In this document: one piece after another, positions 43,501-51,599 of the stretch
Position numbering within the stretch: the stretch's first letter is position 1
Layout: each line of letters starts with the position of its first letter
Assembly (NCBI GenBank): GCA_002331025.1
Contig: DCYG01000007.1
Location: 205,055 to 269,054 of the forward strand
Direction of reading: 5' to 3'
Length of the DNA stretch: 64,000 nucleotides
Source of the DNA: Firmicutes bacterium UBA2116
GTDB taxonomy: Bacteria > Bacillota > Clostridia > Tissierellales > Sedimentibacteraceae
Translations under genes and position numbers: made by a program
Notes under the pieces: model-generated
Databases searched by the model: none
Told to the model about the DNA's origin: nothing
The model's input: only the letters and a program-made list of their open reading frames with translations

Positions 43501-43631
43501 CTGTTAAGGAATTCGGCGAATTCATCAAAATAGAAACATTGGCAGATACAATTGAAAAAGTTGATGACGCTTCAATGGAAGTTCAGAACTTAAACGGCAT
43601 TGACACAGGAATGAAATTAGAAAGAATTTAA
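40506..43631 (+). CDS. ileS: Isoleucyl-tRNA synthetase
   Basis: A 1041-residue class I synthetase. The HIGH-type motif is in GRPGIHHVIART (about residues 52-63) and the KMSKS motif in KKMSKSRGNTV (about 600). WCFDSG-like and editing-domain motifs lie between (ITW-type YFIAWTTTPWTLLSNV, DGTGIVHTAPAFGEDDY). The length and motif wording match the longer, eukaryote-like type 2 IleS, whose members are often less sensitive to mupirocin, and not the approximately 930-residue bacterial type 1. AGGAGG precedes the ATG. Controlled by the T-box. Confidence 0.96.
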   Translation: MKQFKDISKADYKQYEQEISKYWNEIDLLKQSVETREDKEPFIFYEGPPTANGRPGIHHVIARTLKDSVCRYKTMEGFQVNRKAGWDTHGLPVEIEVEKQLGLKDKNDIEQYGIDKFNEKCRHSVFTYEAQWREMTERMAYLIDLDDPYITLENDYIESEWWILDNMFKQGLMYEGHKILPYCPRCGTGLASHEVAQGYEEIKTVTAYAKFKRKDADEYFIAWTTTPWTLLSNVTLAVHPEVDYVKLRTKDKEDEKGEVYILAKALADKVVNEEYEVMEEMKGKDLEFIEYEQLMPFVEVPVNKKAFYVTCADYVTTEDGTGIVHTAPAFGEDDYNTGIKYGLPVLNPVDDTGRFRGTPWSEMFVMDADQPILKWLKENNKLYKKEPVLHNYPHCWRCHTPLLYYARPSWYIRMTKLKDILIENNNSVEWYPEFVGEKRFGNWLENLNDWAISRSRYWGTPLPLWRCECGHVESIGSRKELAEKAVEKIDENTIELHRPYVDDVHIVCPECGKHMTRVKDVIDCWFDSGAMPYAQWHYPFENKERFDDLFPADFICEGIDQTRGWFYSLIAISTFVMGKSPYKRVLVNDLILDKYGKKMSKSRGNTVDPFDLFDRYGADALRWYLLYVSPAWSPTKFDEDGLKEVLSKYFGTIKNVYTFFALYANTDSINPKEFFIEYKDRPELDRWIISKFNNLVKYVRESMGVYDHNKSVRAIQEFVNEDLSNWYIRRSRRRFWATELTEDKKAVYNTTYEILVGVAQLTAPFAPYLAEEIYRNLTGETSVHLSYYPEAHEELIDENVEKRMDLVKDLVKLGRSSRENAKIKVRQPIRKIHIDGKYQELIEDLVPLIKEELNVKEVVFEHDLKEFMDFSLKPNFKVAGPLLGSNVKLFAAELAKADSLEIISKVQSGEKCEFTVNGQTVELNDELLDIRIAAKEGYDVSTGNNLFTIIDTELNEDLINEGFAREFTSKVQQMRKNNGYEMMDRIKIFYKGTEEIDKAVKEFGEFIKIETLADTIEKVDDASMEVQNLNGIDTGMKLERI

Positions 43632-43689
43632 GCAAGATGCACAAATCTTTGATTTAGCGCCGGCTGCTTATGTGCAAGTGAAAATCAAT

Positions 43690-43722
43690 AAACGGTATAG
43701 GAATTTTTCCTATACCGTTTTT
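43690..43722 (+). terminator. Terminator after ileS
   Basis: AACGGTATAGGAA pairs with TTCCTATACCGTT around a 3-base loop, followed by TTTT. Confidence 0.8.
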
Positions 43723-43841
43723 CTGAATGCTGCCATCATGCCTTAAGTATTTAATATTGACTTACAGGTATATGAGATGTTAATATATATATTAATATAT
43801 AAAACTTGGGAAGAATAATATAATAAAGTGAGAGAGTCAGG

Positions 43842-44531
43842 ATGAAAATTGGAATAAATCGTACTCTTCTTTATGAAGAAGTGGTAGAAGCATTATATAA
43901 GCTTATAGATGAACATAAGATTAAACCGGGCGATCAATTTCCATCGGAACGTGAATTAGTTAAGAAATGGGATATAAGCCGGAATGTTTTGAGAGAAGCC
44001 TTTCATATTCTTGAAAACAGAGGAATAATTATGTCAAGGCAAGGTAAAGGCAGATTCTTACGTACTCTTCCGGATAAGGAATACGATATCAACAATGAAA
44101 GTTTATCTAAAAAGCTTGAAAGGTATTCGCTTTTGGAAATTTATGAAACACGTCAGGTTTTAGAAACAAAGGCAGTGGAATTAGTAGTGAAATATGCTTC
44201 TGATGATGATATTCGCGAAATATGTGAGTATTATGACAAGCTTTATAAAGCTTTAAAGGAAAGTGATTCTACAAACGGTGAATTTGATATGCACCGTATG
44301 TATGCGAAAAAATGCAAGAATAATTTTTTGGAACAAATCATTAATATAGCGTTTAAAACAACATTTGAAATAATGAACAGTACATTCCATGACGTTCTCA
44401 TAGTACACACAGTGGAAGAAAGTATGAAGGCTCACGGAGAGATTATTGAAGCTATGAAGTGCCGTGATGCTGAACGTGCCGGAAATGCAATGAAAAACCA
44501 TATCCAACGCACTATTGATATTTTACTGTAA
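43842..44531 (+). CDS. FadR-type GntR regulator
   Basis: A 229-residue protein with a GntR winged helix (about residues 8-75, QFPSERELVKKWDISRNVLREAFHIL) and an FCD ligand domain (about 90-225, ending with MKNHIQRTIDIL). FCD regulators bind organic acids and usually control adjacent catabolic operons. A seven-gene operon of unknown substrate starts 247 bases downstream, and is the obvious target. Confidence 0.9.
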   Translation: MKIGINRTLLYEEVVEALYKLIDEHKIKPGDQFPSERELVKKWDISRNVLREAFHILENRGIIMSRQGKGRFLRTLPDKEYDINNESLSKKLERYSLLEIYETRQVLETKAVELVVKYASDDDIREICEYYDKLYKALKESDSTNGEFDMHRMYAKKCKNNFLEQIINIAFKTTFEIMNSTFHDVLIVHTVEESMKAHGEIIEAMKCRDAERAGNAMKNHIQRTIDILL

Positions 44532-44631
44532 ATAATAATATCTGTTTTTTATTATCAAATTCTAAATTTTTCAATACATTTTAGAAGTAATGATTTATAT
44601 CATTGATTCGATAATAATTTTTAAAAATCAG

Positions 44632-44660
44632 TTGACAGAACGTATTTTACAATATAGAAT
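44632..44660 (+). promoter_or_regulatory. Promoter of the peptidase/NRAMP-like/flavoprotein operon
   Basis: A consensus TTGACA (44632-44637) and TAGAAT (44655-44660) are 17 bases apart. The strength of the match suggests control by repression. Confidence 0.75.
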
Positions 44661-44679
44661 AGAATGTGCAAACGTTTAA

Positions 44680-44718
44680 AATGCTTCGCCTGTATAAGTA
44701 TGAGGAAGCATTATATTT
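44680..44718 (+). promoter_or_regulatory. Leader hairpin, possible attenuator
   Basis: AATGCTTC (44680-44687) pairs with GAAGCATT (44705-44712), followed by ATATTTTTA. It lies between the promoter and the first gene. A small second hairpin ACCAAG-TAA-CTTGGT follows at 44735-44749, just before the ribosome site. Confidence 0.4.
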
Positions 44719-44778
44719 TTACAACAAGAGGGTGACCAAGTAACTTGGTTGATTAACGATTATAAAAAGGAGCGCATC

Positions 44779-46524
44779 ATGGATAACATTGAAAGAATAA
44801 TTAATGAAGTAAGCAAAGAAAAAATCAGGGAAACTGTAGAATGGCTGACACATAATACGCCATACAGACTTGCAGGAAGCTATGATGAAAAATTTGCAGC
44901 CGAATATATAACTGAAAGAATGAAGAAATACGGGTTAGAAGTTTTTAATCAGGAATTTTATACATATAACAGCAATCCTGTCAGTTCCGAGTTGGAAATT
45001 ATATCACCCGTATCGATAAAGATGGACAGTCTGCCATGTGCCCACATTAAATCTACTTCAGAAGAAGGGGAGGTTTTCGAAGTAGTATATTTGAAAAGCG
45101 GTTCTTACGAAGATTATAAAGACCTTGATGTTTCAGGTAAAATGGTTCTTGTGGAAGTATCATATTCGCCTCCTGTACCTGAGAAAGCCCGGATTGCAAG
45201 CAGCATGAAGGCTGCCGGTATAATCTGCATGAACTGGGGAAATGATGAAGAAGTAATCTGCAACAGAGGATTGAAGGCTGTTTGGGGAAATCCAACCCAA
45301 AATACTTTAGAAGACATTCCCGATATAACAGGAATCAGCATAACAAGAAAAGACGGTTTAAAGCTGAAGGAGCTTTGTATTTCGGGGCAGACGGTAAAAA
45401 TTAAGGTTAAAGCCGAAGCCAGCAGGGAATGGAGCAAAGTGCATCAGCCCTTAGGCATATTACACGGAAATGGCAAAAGCGAGCAGTTTATTTTAGTGGC
45501 ATCACATATTGATGCATGGATGCCCGGAGTAACCTGTAATGCTACCGGAAATGCTACTAACCTTGAAATCTGCCGGATATTGGCAAAACATAAAGATGAA
45601 TTAGATAGAGATGTATACTTTGTTTTCTGGAATGGTCATGAGATTGCAGAAGCTTCCGGATCTACATGGTTTGTAGATAACAATTGGAATTTGATAAATA
45701 ATAAATGCATCGGATATATAAATATAGATTCTACCGGGGTACGCGAAACTGAAATATTTGAAATAAAGGCATCGGATGAACTCATAGAATTTGCCGAGAG
45801 AAATGCAAACGACAGCGTTGAAATCGATACCATCAGAGCTATGGCACTTAAGAAAATAGGGGACCAAAGTTTTATGGGTATAGGTGTCCCCGCAGTTGCG
45901 CAGAGAATGTCTTACACACAGGAAGTAATGGACCGTAATCACGGAGCTACATTGGGATGGTGGAATCATACTTGTGAAGATGGTCTTGATAAATACGATA
46001 TAGAAACATTATATAAAGATACGAGAGTGACATTATCACTGATATGGAAATTGGCACAAAGCCATATATTACCTTATAACTTCAAAAAGAAATTTGAAAG
46101 CATGGAAGACAGGGTAATGGCGCTTGCACAGAAATATGGCAGTGATTTTGAGCTTGCATCATTATGCAACGAAGTATCAGAAGCCGGAAAAGCAGTTGAA
46201 TTGGTTCAAAAACGGGCATTTAAAATTACAGATGCAGCAAAAATAGAAGATTATAACCGCTTTGTAATGATTGTAAGCAGATTGACTACAAACGTATTTC
46301 AGACTTATTCTGAAAAGTATCAGCAGGATAGCTACGGATATACAAAGCTCTCGGCTATGGTACCGTTGTTAGCCGATTTAGAGGCTCTTAACAGCTTGGA
46401 TAAAGATTCCTTTGAATATGGTATGGTAGTGACGCAGCTTGTAAAAAATAAGAACCGTATATCTGATGCAATGAAACAGGTAAAAGATTTTGCATATTTA
46501 TATGACAAAATATTGAAGATTTAA
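44779..46524 (+). CDS. M28-family peptidase-like protein with altered metal site
   Basis: A 581-residue protein: an N-terminal segment and PA-like insertion (about residues 60-220), then an M28 core (about 225-440) and a helical C-terminal part of about 130 residues. Of the zinc ligands, His243 (ASHIDAW), a Glu in NGHEIAEASGS (Glu288), an Asp in NIDSTG and a His in WWNHTCEDGLD are visible. The bridging Asp of the usual DNASG motif is replaced by Cys253 (VTCNATG). It may use one metal, another metal, or be non-hydrolytic. No signal peptide, so it is cytoplasmic. AAAGGAG precedes the ATG at 44779. Confidence 0.82.
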   Translation: MDNIERIINEVSKEKIRETVEWLTHNTPYRLAGSYDEKFAAEYITERMKKYGLEVFNQEFYTYNSNPVSSELEIISPVSIKMDSLPCAHIKSTSEEGEVFEVVYLKSGSYEDYKDLDVSGKMVLVEVSYSPPVPEKARIASSMKAAGIICMNWGNDEEVICNRGLKAVWGNPTQNTLEDIPDITGISITRKDGLKLKELCISGQTVKIKVKAEASREWSKVHQPLGILHGNGKSEQFILVASHIDAWMPGVTCNATGNATNLEICRILAKHKDELDRDVYFVFWNGHEIAEASGSTWFVDNNWNLINNKCIGYINIDSTGVRETEIFEIKASDELIEFAERNANDSVEIDTIRAMALKKIGDQSFMGIGVPAVAQRMSYTQEVMDRNHGATLGWWNHTCEDGLDKYDIETLYKDTRVTLSLIWKLAQSHILPYNFKKKFESMEDRVMALAQKYGSDFELASLCNEVSEAGKAVELVQKRAFKITDAAKIEDYNRFVMIVSRLTTNVFQTYSEKYQQDSYGYTKLSAMVPLLADLEALNSLDKDSFEYGMVVTQLVKNKNRISDAMKQVKDFAYLYDKILKI

Positions 46525-46561
46525 TTATTAAATAAGTTATATAAAAAAGGGAGGTAATCAA

Positions 46562-47803
46562 ATGGAAGGAAATTCAACAAAAAAATCTAAAATCAAACGT
46601 ATTCTCGAAATCAGCGGACCGGGTCTTATAATGGCTGCTGCATGTATAGGGCCTGCATCAGTAACAACGGCATCGGTTCTCGGGTCATCCTATGGCTATG
46701 CACTGCTATGGATGGTTATATTGACAATAGTTGTAAGAGCAATGTTCATCAGAGGGGCATACGTTAGTTCGCTGGTATTGGGACATCCTACTCTTGAGGC
46801 CATTCGTAAATATTATGGTCCGGTATTAGGTGTCATTACGGGTATTGCATGTCTGCTTGGAAGTGTTGCGTATCAGGTTGGTAATTTCAGTGGAACGGGA
46901 ATGGGTGTAAGCTTGCTCTTTCCGGGCTTGGACTGGAAAATCGGCGGTGTTGTTATGACTTTGGCAAGCGTATACTTTATTTTAAGTAAAAATGTCTTTG
47001 TCAAAATTGAAAAGGTTATGAAAGTCTGTGTTTTTGCAATGATAGCTTGTTTTGGTATTTCTTTGATAGCGACAGGCGGGCCATCTATAAGCGGGATGGC
47101 TGCCGGGATGATTCCCAAATTTCCCGATCAAAACTCCATGTTTACTACTTTAGCATTTATCGGGTCTACTTGCTCACTGCCGGGTATTGTTTATGGTACA
47201 TATCTTGGAAAAGAGAAAAAATGGGGGCTTGAAGATATCAGAAACAATAATATCACATGGGATACAGCTGTCGGAGTAGGCTCAATCGGACTTATAGTAA
47301 TTTTGGTAATGCTTACGAGTGCTGCCGTACTGCATCCGAGAGGAATAACCGTAACTTCGGTTCAGGATATGGCAGAACAGTTAACTCCGATAATAGGAGA
47401 AGCAGCTAAGTATCTTATGGGGTTAAGCTTGTTAAGTGCTGCAGTATCATCCATGATAGTAAATGCTCAGATGGGGTCTGTCCTTATTCTATCGGGATTA
47501 GGTAAGCCATATGGTATGGAAGACAAATTAGTTCGCGTCTGTTCTTTAGCTATATTAATATTTGGATGTGTGCTAGGTGTTTCTATAGGAAAGGCACCGG
47601 TACAGATGCTTATGATTGCTGCTGCTTGTACAATTGTAAGTATGCCGCTTTTGGGGATATTCATAATTATGCTTTTAAACAAAAAAGAAATGGGAGAGTT
47701 TAAGCCGAAGCCGATTTTTAATGCTGCTTTGATTATATCATATATTCTTATACTTCTTGTTACATGGAACAATATTTCTAATTTTATGACAAGATACCTT
47801 TAG
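46562..47803 (+). CDS. NRAMP-related transporter lacking the metal-site motif
   Basis: A 413-residue membrane protein with about eleven helices in the NRAMP/LeuT-like fold. The first-helix motif, DPGN in true metal carriers, reads GPAS at residues 30-33 (ACIGPASVTTAS), and the sixth-helix MPH reads LPG (STCSLPGIVYG). The residues that hold Mn or Fe are therefore missing. It is likely an importer for a different, perhaps organic, substrate in line with its place among hydrolases. AGGGAGG precedes the ATG. Automated annotation would probably call it a divalent metal transporter. Confidence 0.85.
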   Translation: MEGNSTKKSKIKRILEISGPGLIMAAACIGPASVTTASVLGSSYGYALLWMVILTIVVRAMFIRGAYVSSLVLGHPTLEAIRKYYGPVLGVITGIACLLGSVAYQVGNFSGTGMGVSLLFPGLDWKIGGVVMTLASVYFILSKNVFVKIEKVMKVCVFAMIACFGISLIATGGPSISGMAAGMIPKFPDQNSMFTTLAFIGSTCSLPGIVYGTYLGKEKKWGLEDIRNNNITWDTAVGVGSIGLIVILVMLTSAAVLHPRGITVTSVQDMAEQLTPIIGEAAKYLMGLSLLSAAVSSMIVNAQMGSVLILSGLGKPYGMEDKLVRVCSLAILIFGCVLGVSIGKAPVQMLMIAAACTIVSMPLLGIFIIMLLNKKEMGEFKPKPIFNAALIISYILILLVTWNNISNFMTRYL

Positions 47804-47896
47804 AAGGATATGGAAGTAAAATATCATATTGTCTATATTTATTGATGAAAAGTATGGACAATATGATTATACTTAGATACAGAGGAGGAATGCTGC

Positions 47897-49606
47897 ATGA
47901 AGAATTACAATCATTTGATTACGGATGTACTGGTTATCGGCAGCGGAGGTGCAGGTATGCGCGCCGCAATCTCGGCTCACGATGACGGAGCGAATGTTAT
48001 GATACTAAGTAAGGGGCGTCTTGGCGTATCCGGCTCAACTGTTACGGCATGTGCTGACGTAAGTGTAGATAGTAACAGTATTACAAAACTTCTTGGCTTT
48101 AATGGTGATGCTGAAGATTCAAAAGAGCAATTTGCAGCTGATACGATTAAAAGCGGCTGGGGTCTTAATCATAAAGGGCTTGTAGACGTTTTTGTTGATC
48201 AGGCACCCCAGCGTGTTAAAGAATTGATAGATTGGGGAGCAAAGGTTGAAAACTTTGCTATATCTCCGGGACATACCTATCGCCGGGCAATTATTATCAA
48301 AGGAAACAATTTTGCTCATACTCTTGCACGTCAGGTGAGACTCAGACCTGCTATACAAGTATTGGAAGGTGTAATAGCACTGGATATAATAGTTAAAGAC
48401 GGATGTGCGACAGGTGTATACGCTGTGAATATAATGAATGGAGAATTTACCACAATATCAGCAAAATCAATAATTATAGCTACCGGAGGGGCAATGAATG
48501 TCTTTCCTGTAACAACGGCTCCCAATGATTTGATGGGAGATGGCATGGCTATGGCATACAGAGCCGGAGCAAAGATGGTCGATATGGAATTTCAGACATT
48601 TCTGATGGGATGCTGTTCGCCGCCTTCGCTTGTAGGAAACAACTATCCCTTTGTACTTATGTGCAGAGCAGGAGCTCATTTATATAACCGTGAGGGAGAA
48701 AGATTTATGGAAAAGTGGGATCCTGAACGGCGCGAAAAAAGCACACGGGATAAAATTGCCGTAGCATCGACGCTTGAGATATTGGAAGGCCGCGGAGGTC
48801 GAAATGGCGGGGTATGGGTATCCGTACGCCACATACCAAAAAATTTATTTGAATACTACACTGAGTGGTATGAAGGCAAAAAAACAGGCTTTGATGAAAA
48901 GGATTTTTTACCTGATCTGATGCAGGACGGTATAGAATCCATGCCATCGGCCCATTTTTGGAATGGCGGAATAAAAATTGACACAGATTGTTCTACAGAC
49001 ATAGAAGGTCTTTTTGCTGCCGGTGAATGTGCCGGTGGTATCCATGGGGCAAACAGGTTATCAGGAAATGCCATGAGTGAGATATTGGTAACAGGAAACA
49101 TAGCAGGCCGCAGTGCTGCCCGTACCGCAGCTTCTGCTCAAGTGACGGCTCTGTCTAAAGAAGAAGAGTATGCTTATTATAAAAAATTAGAAGATATGTT
49201 TTGCGGAAACGGCAGTGAGGATCCTGTGGCACTCAAAAAGCAACTGCAAAAAACCGCATGGGAAACAATAGGACCTGTTCGTGAACAAAAAGAACTCGAA
49301 CGTGCTATACGTGTTTGCGACGAGGTTGAAAACAAGATACCGCATTTATGCTGCCATGTGGGCAGGGTGTATAACAAAGAATGGATTGATGCGATGAGCC
49401 TCGCTAATATGTGTGATATAATCAGGATTACTGCGGCTGCGGCGGCTCACCGTAAAGAGAGTCGTTCAAGTCATTACCGCAAGGATTATAACAAACCAGA
49501 TGACAGTATGTTTTGTAACATAACAGCGGAGAAGTCAAACGGGCAGCTTAAAATGAGTAATTGCTCTGTCTCAACTCGGAAGGTACAGGGGGTGCAGCAG
49601 ATATGA
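47897..49606 (+). CDS. Fumarate reductase/SDH-type FAD flavoprotein
   Basis: A 569-residue FAD_binding_2 protein. The dinucleotide motif is VLVIGSGGAGMRAAISA; ATGG and GLFAAGECAGGIHGANRL are the later FAD contacts. The covalent-FAD His of FrdA/SdhA is not there (SGSTVTACADVS), and the RGEGG catalytic loop is changed to RAGAHLYN. A C-terminal helical domain similar to FrdA follows. So the protein belongs to the fumarate reductase/aspartate oxidase/aprA family, but probably acts on another substrate. It overlaps the [2Fe-2S] partner gene by 4 bases. Confidence 0.88.
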   Translation: MKNYNHLITDVLVIGSGGAGMRAAISAHDDGANVMILSKGRLGVSGSTVTACADVSVDSNSITKLLGFNGDAEDSKEQFAADTIKSGWGLNHKGLVDVFVDQAPQRVKELIDWGAKVENFAISPGHTYRRAIIIKGNNFAHTLARQVRLRPAIQVLEGVIALDIIVKDGCATGVYAVNIMNGEFTTISAKSIIIATGGAMNVFPVTTAPNDLMGDGMAMAYRAGAKMVDMEFQTFLMGCCSPPSLVGNNYPFVLMCRAGAHLYNREGERFMEKWDPERREKSTRDKIAVASTLEILEGRGGRNGGVWVSVRHIPKNLFEYYTEWYEGKKTGFDEKDFLPDLMQDGIESMPSAHFWNGGIKIDTDCSTDIEGLFAAGECAGGIHGANRLSGNAMSEILVTGNIAGRSAARTAASAQVTALSKEEEYAYYKKLEDMFCGNGSEDPVALKKQLQKTAWETIGPVREQKELERAIRVCDEVENKIPHLCCHVGRVYNKEWIDAMSLANMCDIIRITAAAAAHRKESRSSHYRKDYNKPDDSMFCNITAEKSNGQLKMSNCSVSTRKVQGVQQI

Positions 49607-49908
49607 AAAGCAATAATAAAAATGTCAATATAAAATTGAGAAGACATGGACAGACATATGATGAATTTGAAGTACCCTTTGAAGAAGGAATGAATATTCT
49701 GTCAGCCCTGCAATATATATATGAAAATCTTGACAGGACTATAGCCTATCCGGTGTGCCTGTGCAGAATGGGAAAATGCGGAGCATGTATTATGCAGGTG
49801 AACGGGAAGTCTCAGTTAGGATGTGCCGTCAGACTTGCTGCTGAGAAGGTCTATGTTATTGAGACCATAGGTAACAAGGAAGTAATAAAGGACTTAATTA
49901 CAAAATAA
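49603..49908 (+). CDS. Short [2Fe-2S] protein, SdhB/FrdB N-domain type
   Basis: A 101-residue protein with the plant-type cluster motif CLCRMGKCGACIM followed by a fourth cysteine in QLGCAV. It corresponds to the N-terminal domain of SdhB/FrdB only; the second domain, with [4Fe-4S] and [3Fe-4S] clusters, is absent. It starts within the end of the flavoprotein gene (ATGA overlap), so the two must form a complex. It passes electrons to or from the FAD. Confidence 0.85.
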   Translation: MKSNNKNVNIKLRRHGQTYDEFEVPFEEGMNILSALQYIYENLDRTIAYPVCLCRMGKCGACIMQVNGKSQLGCAVRLAAEKVYVIETIGNKEVIKDLITK

Positions 49909-49933
49909 ATTAATTTATGAAAGGAAGAAAAAC

Positions 49934-50404
49934 ATGTCAGATAATATAACTCAAAGTGCTGTAAAGCAAATATCAAACCATATGGCATTATTATACTATT
50001 ACCTTACTAAGGAGATGATAGACGACTTTGGGGATGATGCAAAAAAAACTATTGAAAAGGCAATAATAAAATTTGGTCATGAGCGTGGCCGCAATATAGC
50101 AGAAAAGGTAAAAGCGGCAGGCGAAGAACTAACTATTGAAAATCTGGATAAATATTATGATATACCTATTGCTGCCGGCTGGAGTCCAAACCGAATATAC
50201 GAGAAAGACTGCAAATATAATACTACCGAAAGCTGCACGTTTGCGGATGTATGGATGGAAAAAGATTGGGCGGAAGTCGGACACATATACTGTATGGTTG
50301 ATACCGCTATAAGAGAAGGTTACAGCGAACATGTAATATATACGCCGGGCAAGAATATTTTAAAGGGTGACGATTGTTGTACTTCAGTCACTACTTATGA
50401 ATAA
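49934..50404 (+). CDS. L-2-amino-thiazoline-4-carboxylic acid hydrolase family protein
   Basis: A 156-residue protein that I place in the ATC hydrolase family, based on FGHERGRNIAEKVKAAGEELT, the middle YNTTESCTFADVWMEKDW and the end EGYSEHVIYTPGKNILKGDDCC. The reference enzyme opens the thiazoline ring of L-ATC to give N-carbamoyl-cysteine. Most family members are uncharacterised and could act on other ring or amide bonds. It lies between the redox pair and two peptidase genes, so it probably acts on a shared intermediate. Confidence 0.7.
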   Translation: MSDNITQSAVKQISNHMALLYYYLTKEMIDDFGDDAKKTIEKAIIKFGHERGRNIAEKVKAAGEELTIENLDKYYDIPIAAGWSPNRIYEKDCKYNTTESCTFADVWMEKDWAEVGHIYCMVDTAIREGYSEHVIYTPGKNILKGDDCCTSVTTYE

Positions 50405-50422
50405 ATATATGGAGCAGAATAA

Positions 50423-51586
50423 ATGAATATAAATCTTAGAAATGAATATGAACAAAGAATTGAAAAGGTCAGGATTGAAGCATCTAATCGCGGGATGGAC
50501 TGTTTGTTAATATTCGGGCTTGCACCCAGGAGAGTGGGAGATCTGATGTATCTCACAGGTCATCAGCCTATGCTGCCCGGACATCCCAGACGATATGGTT
50601 TCAAGGGGAGAGGATATTCGGCTATTATACTGCCTGTAGAAGGAAATCCATGCTTGCTTACAACAACACCTTTTTACGAAAAGGACCTTTATATCAGCGA
50701 TGTACGTTATGGAGATAACCTTTTTGAGGATATTGCCCGGGAGATGAATAAGAGAGGGCTGGCAAAGGCTGATATTGGAATAGTCGGCATGGATATATTG
50801 GCTGTTGCACTTTACAACGATCTTCAGAAAGAGCTTTATCAAGCACGATTTTTTACATGTGATGATATTGTAATGAATTTGAGAGCAACCAAAAGTCCGT
50901 ATGAACTGGGTATACTTCGAACAGGTGCGCATATTGCGGATGAAGTGGCACTGCTGCTTCGCGATTATCTTCGTCCGGGACTCAGCGAATACAACGTATA
51001 TCAATTTATTACTTCTGAGCTGTCAAAACGAGGAGTTACCGGAGCTTTTGCCACCTGTCAGTCAGGTATAAGGTCGGAAACGGCATATGAGTTAGTTTTT
51101 GCCTCGGATAAAATAATTGACTCGGGAGATATGGTGCATATGGAGATAAACGGAAAATTAGACGGATATATGATAGATATCTGCCGTTCAACCGTGGTAG
51201 GTAAAAGTTCTCCGGAACAGATAAGAATTTTGGATTTGGTTCTCTATATGTTTGACCAAGCTGTTGCGGCAATGAAGCCGGGTATTACGGCACAAAGCCT
51301 TGAGCGGATAACCGGTAAAATAGCACTGGACAACGGCTTCAATAAAAACCATACAAATCATTATAATGGTCCGGCTACGTTATTGGGTCATGCCATAGGA
51401 TTGGGAGTTGATGAGCCGCCTGTGCTGGCAGAAGGCGATAAGACAATTTTAAGACCGGGAATGGTCATTACCGTGGAGCCGGGATTGTATAATACAGGTG
51501 TTGGCGGATGCCGTATAGAGGACGAAGTTCTTGTTACAGAAAACGGATGTGAAATATTAAATAACAGCGGCAGAAAATGGTGGTAA
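50423..51586 (+). CDS. M24-family Xaa-Pro aminopeptidase/creatinase-like protein
   Basis: A 387-residue pita-bread-fold protein. N-terminal creatinase-type domain (about residues 1-150) and catalytic domain (about 155-385), with metal-site stretches MVHMEINGKLDGYMIDICRS, NGPATLLGHAIGLGVDEPP, TVEPGLYN and GCRIEDEVLV. One usual Asp position is Glu (HMEINGK), and the second Asp is in YMIDICR. It hydrolyses Xaa-Pro or another amide bond in the cytoplasm. 18 bases separate it from the ATC-hydrolase-like gene. Confidence 0.87.
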   Translation: MNINLRNEYEQRIEKVRIEASNRGMDCLLIFGLAPRRVGDLMYLTGHQPMLPGHPRRYGFKGRGYSAIILPVEGNPCLLTTTPFYEKDLYISDVRYGDNLFEDIAREMNKRGLAKADIGIVGMDILAVALYNDLQKELYQARFFTCDDIVMNLRATKSPYELGILRTGAHIADEVALLLRDYLRPGLSEYNVYQFITSELSKRGVTGAFATCQSGIRSETAYELVFASDKIIDSGDMVHMEINGKLDGYMIDICRSTVVGKSSPEQIRILDLVLYMFDQAVAAMKPGITAQSLERITGKIALDNGFNKNHTNHYNGPATLLGHAIGLGVDEPPVLAEGDKTILRPGMVITVEPGLYNTGVGGCRIEDEVLVTENGCEILNNSGRKWW

Positions 51587-51599
51587 ATTGGAGACACAA

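Noticed and set aside
43780..43795. AT-only palindrome TTAATATATATATTAA before the FadR-type gene
   Set aside because: Pure A/T palindromes are common by chance in this A+T-rich DNA; no match to known FadR-type sites.
45601..45969. A 122-codon leftward frame inside the M28-like gene
   Set aside because: Antisense shadow with no family likeness.
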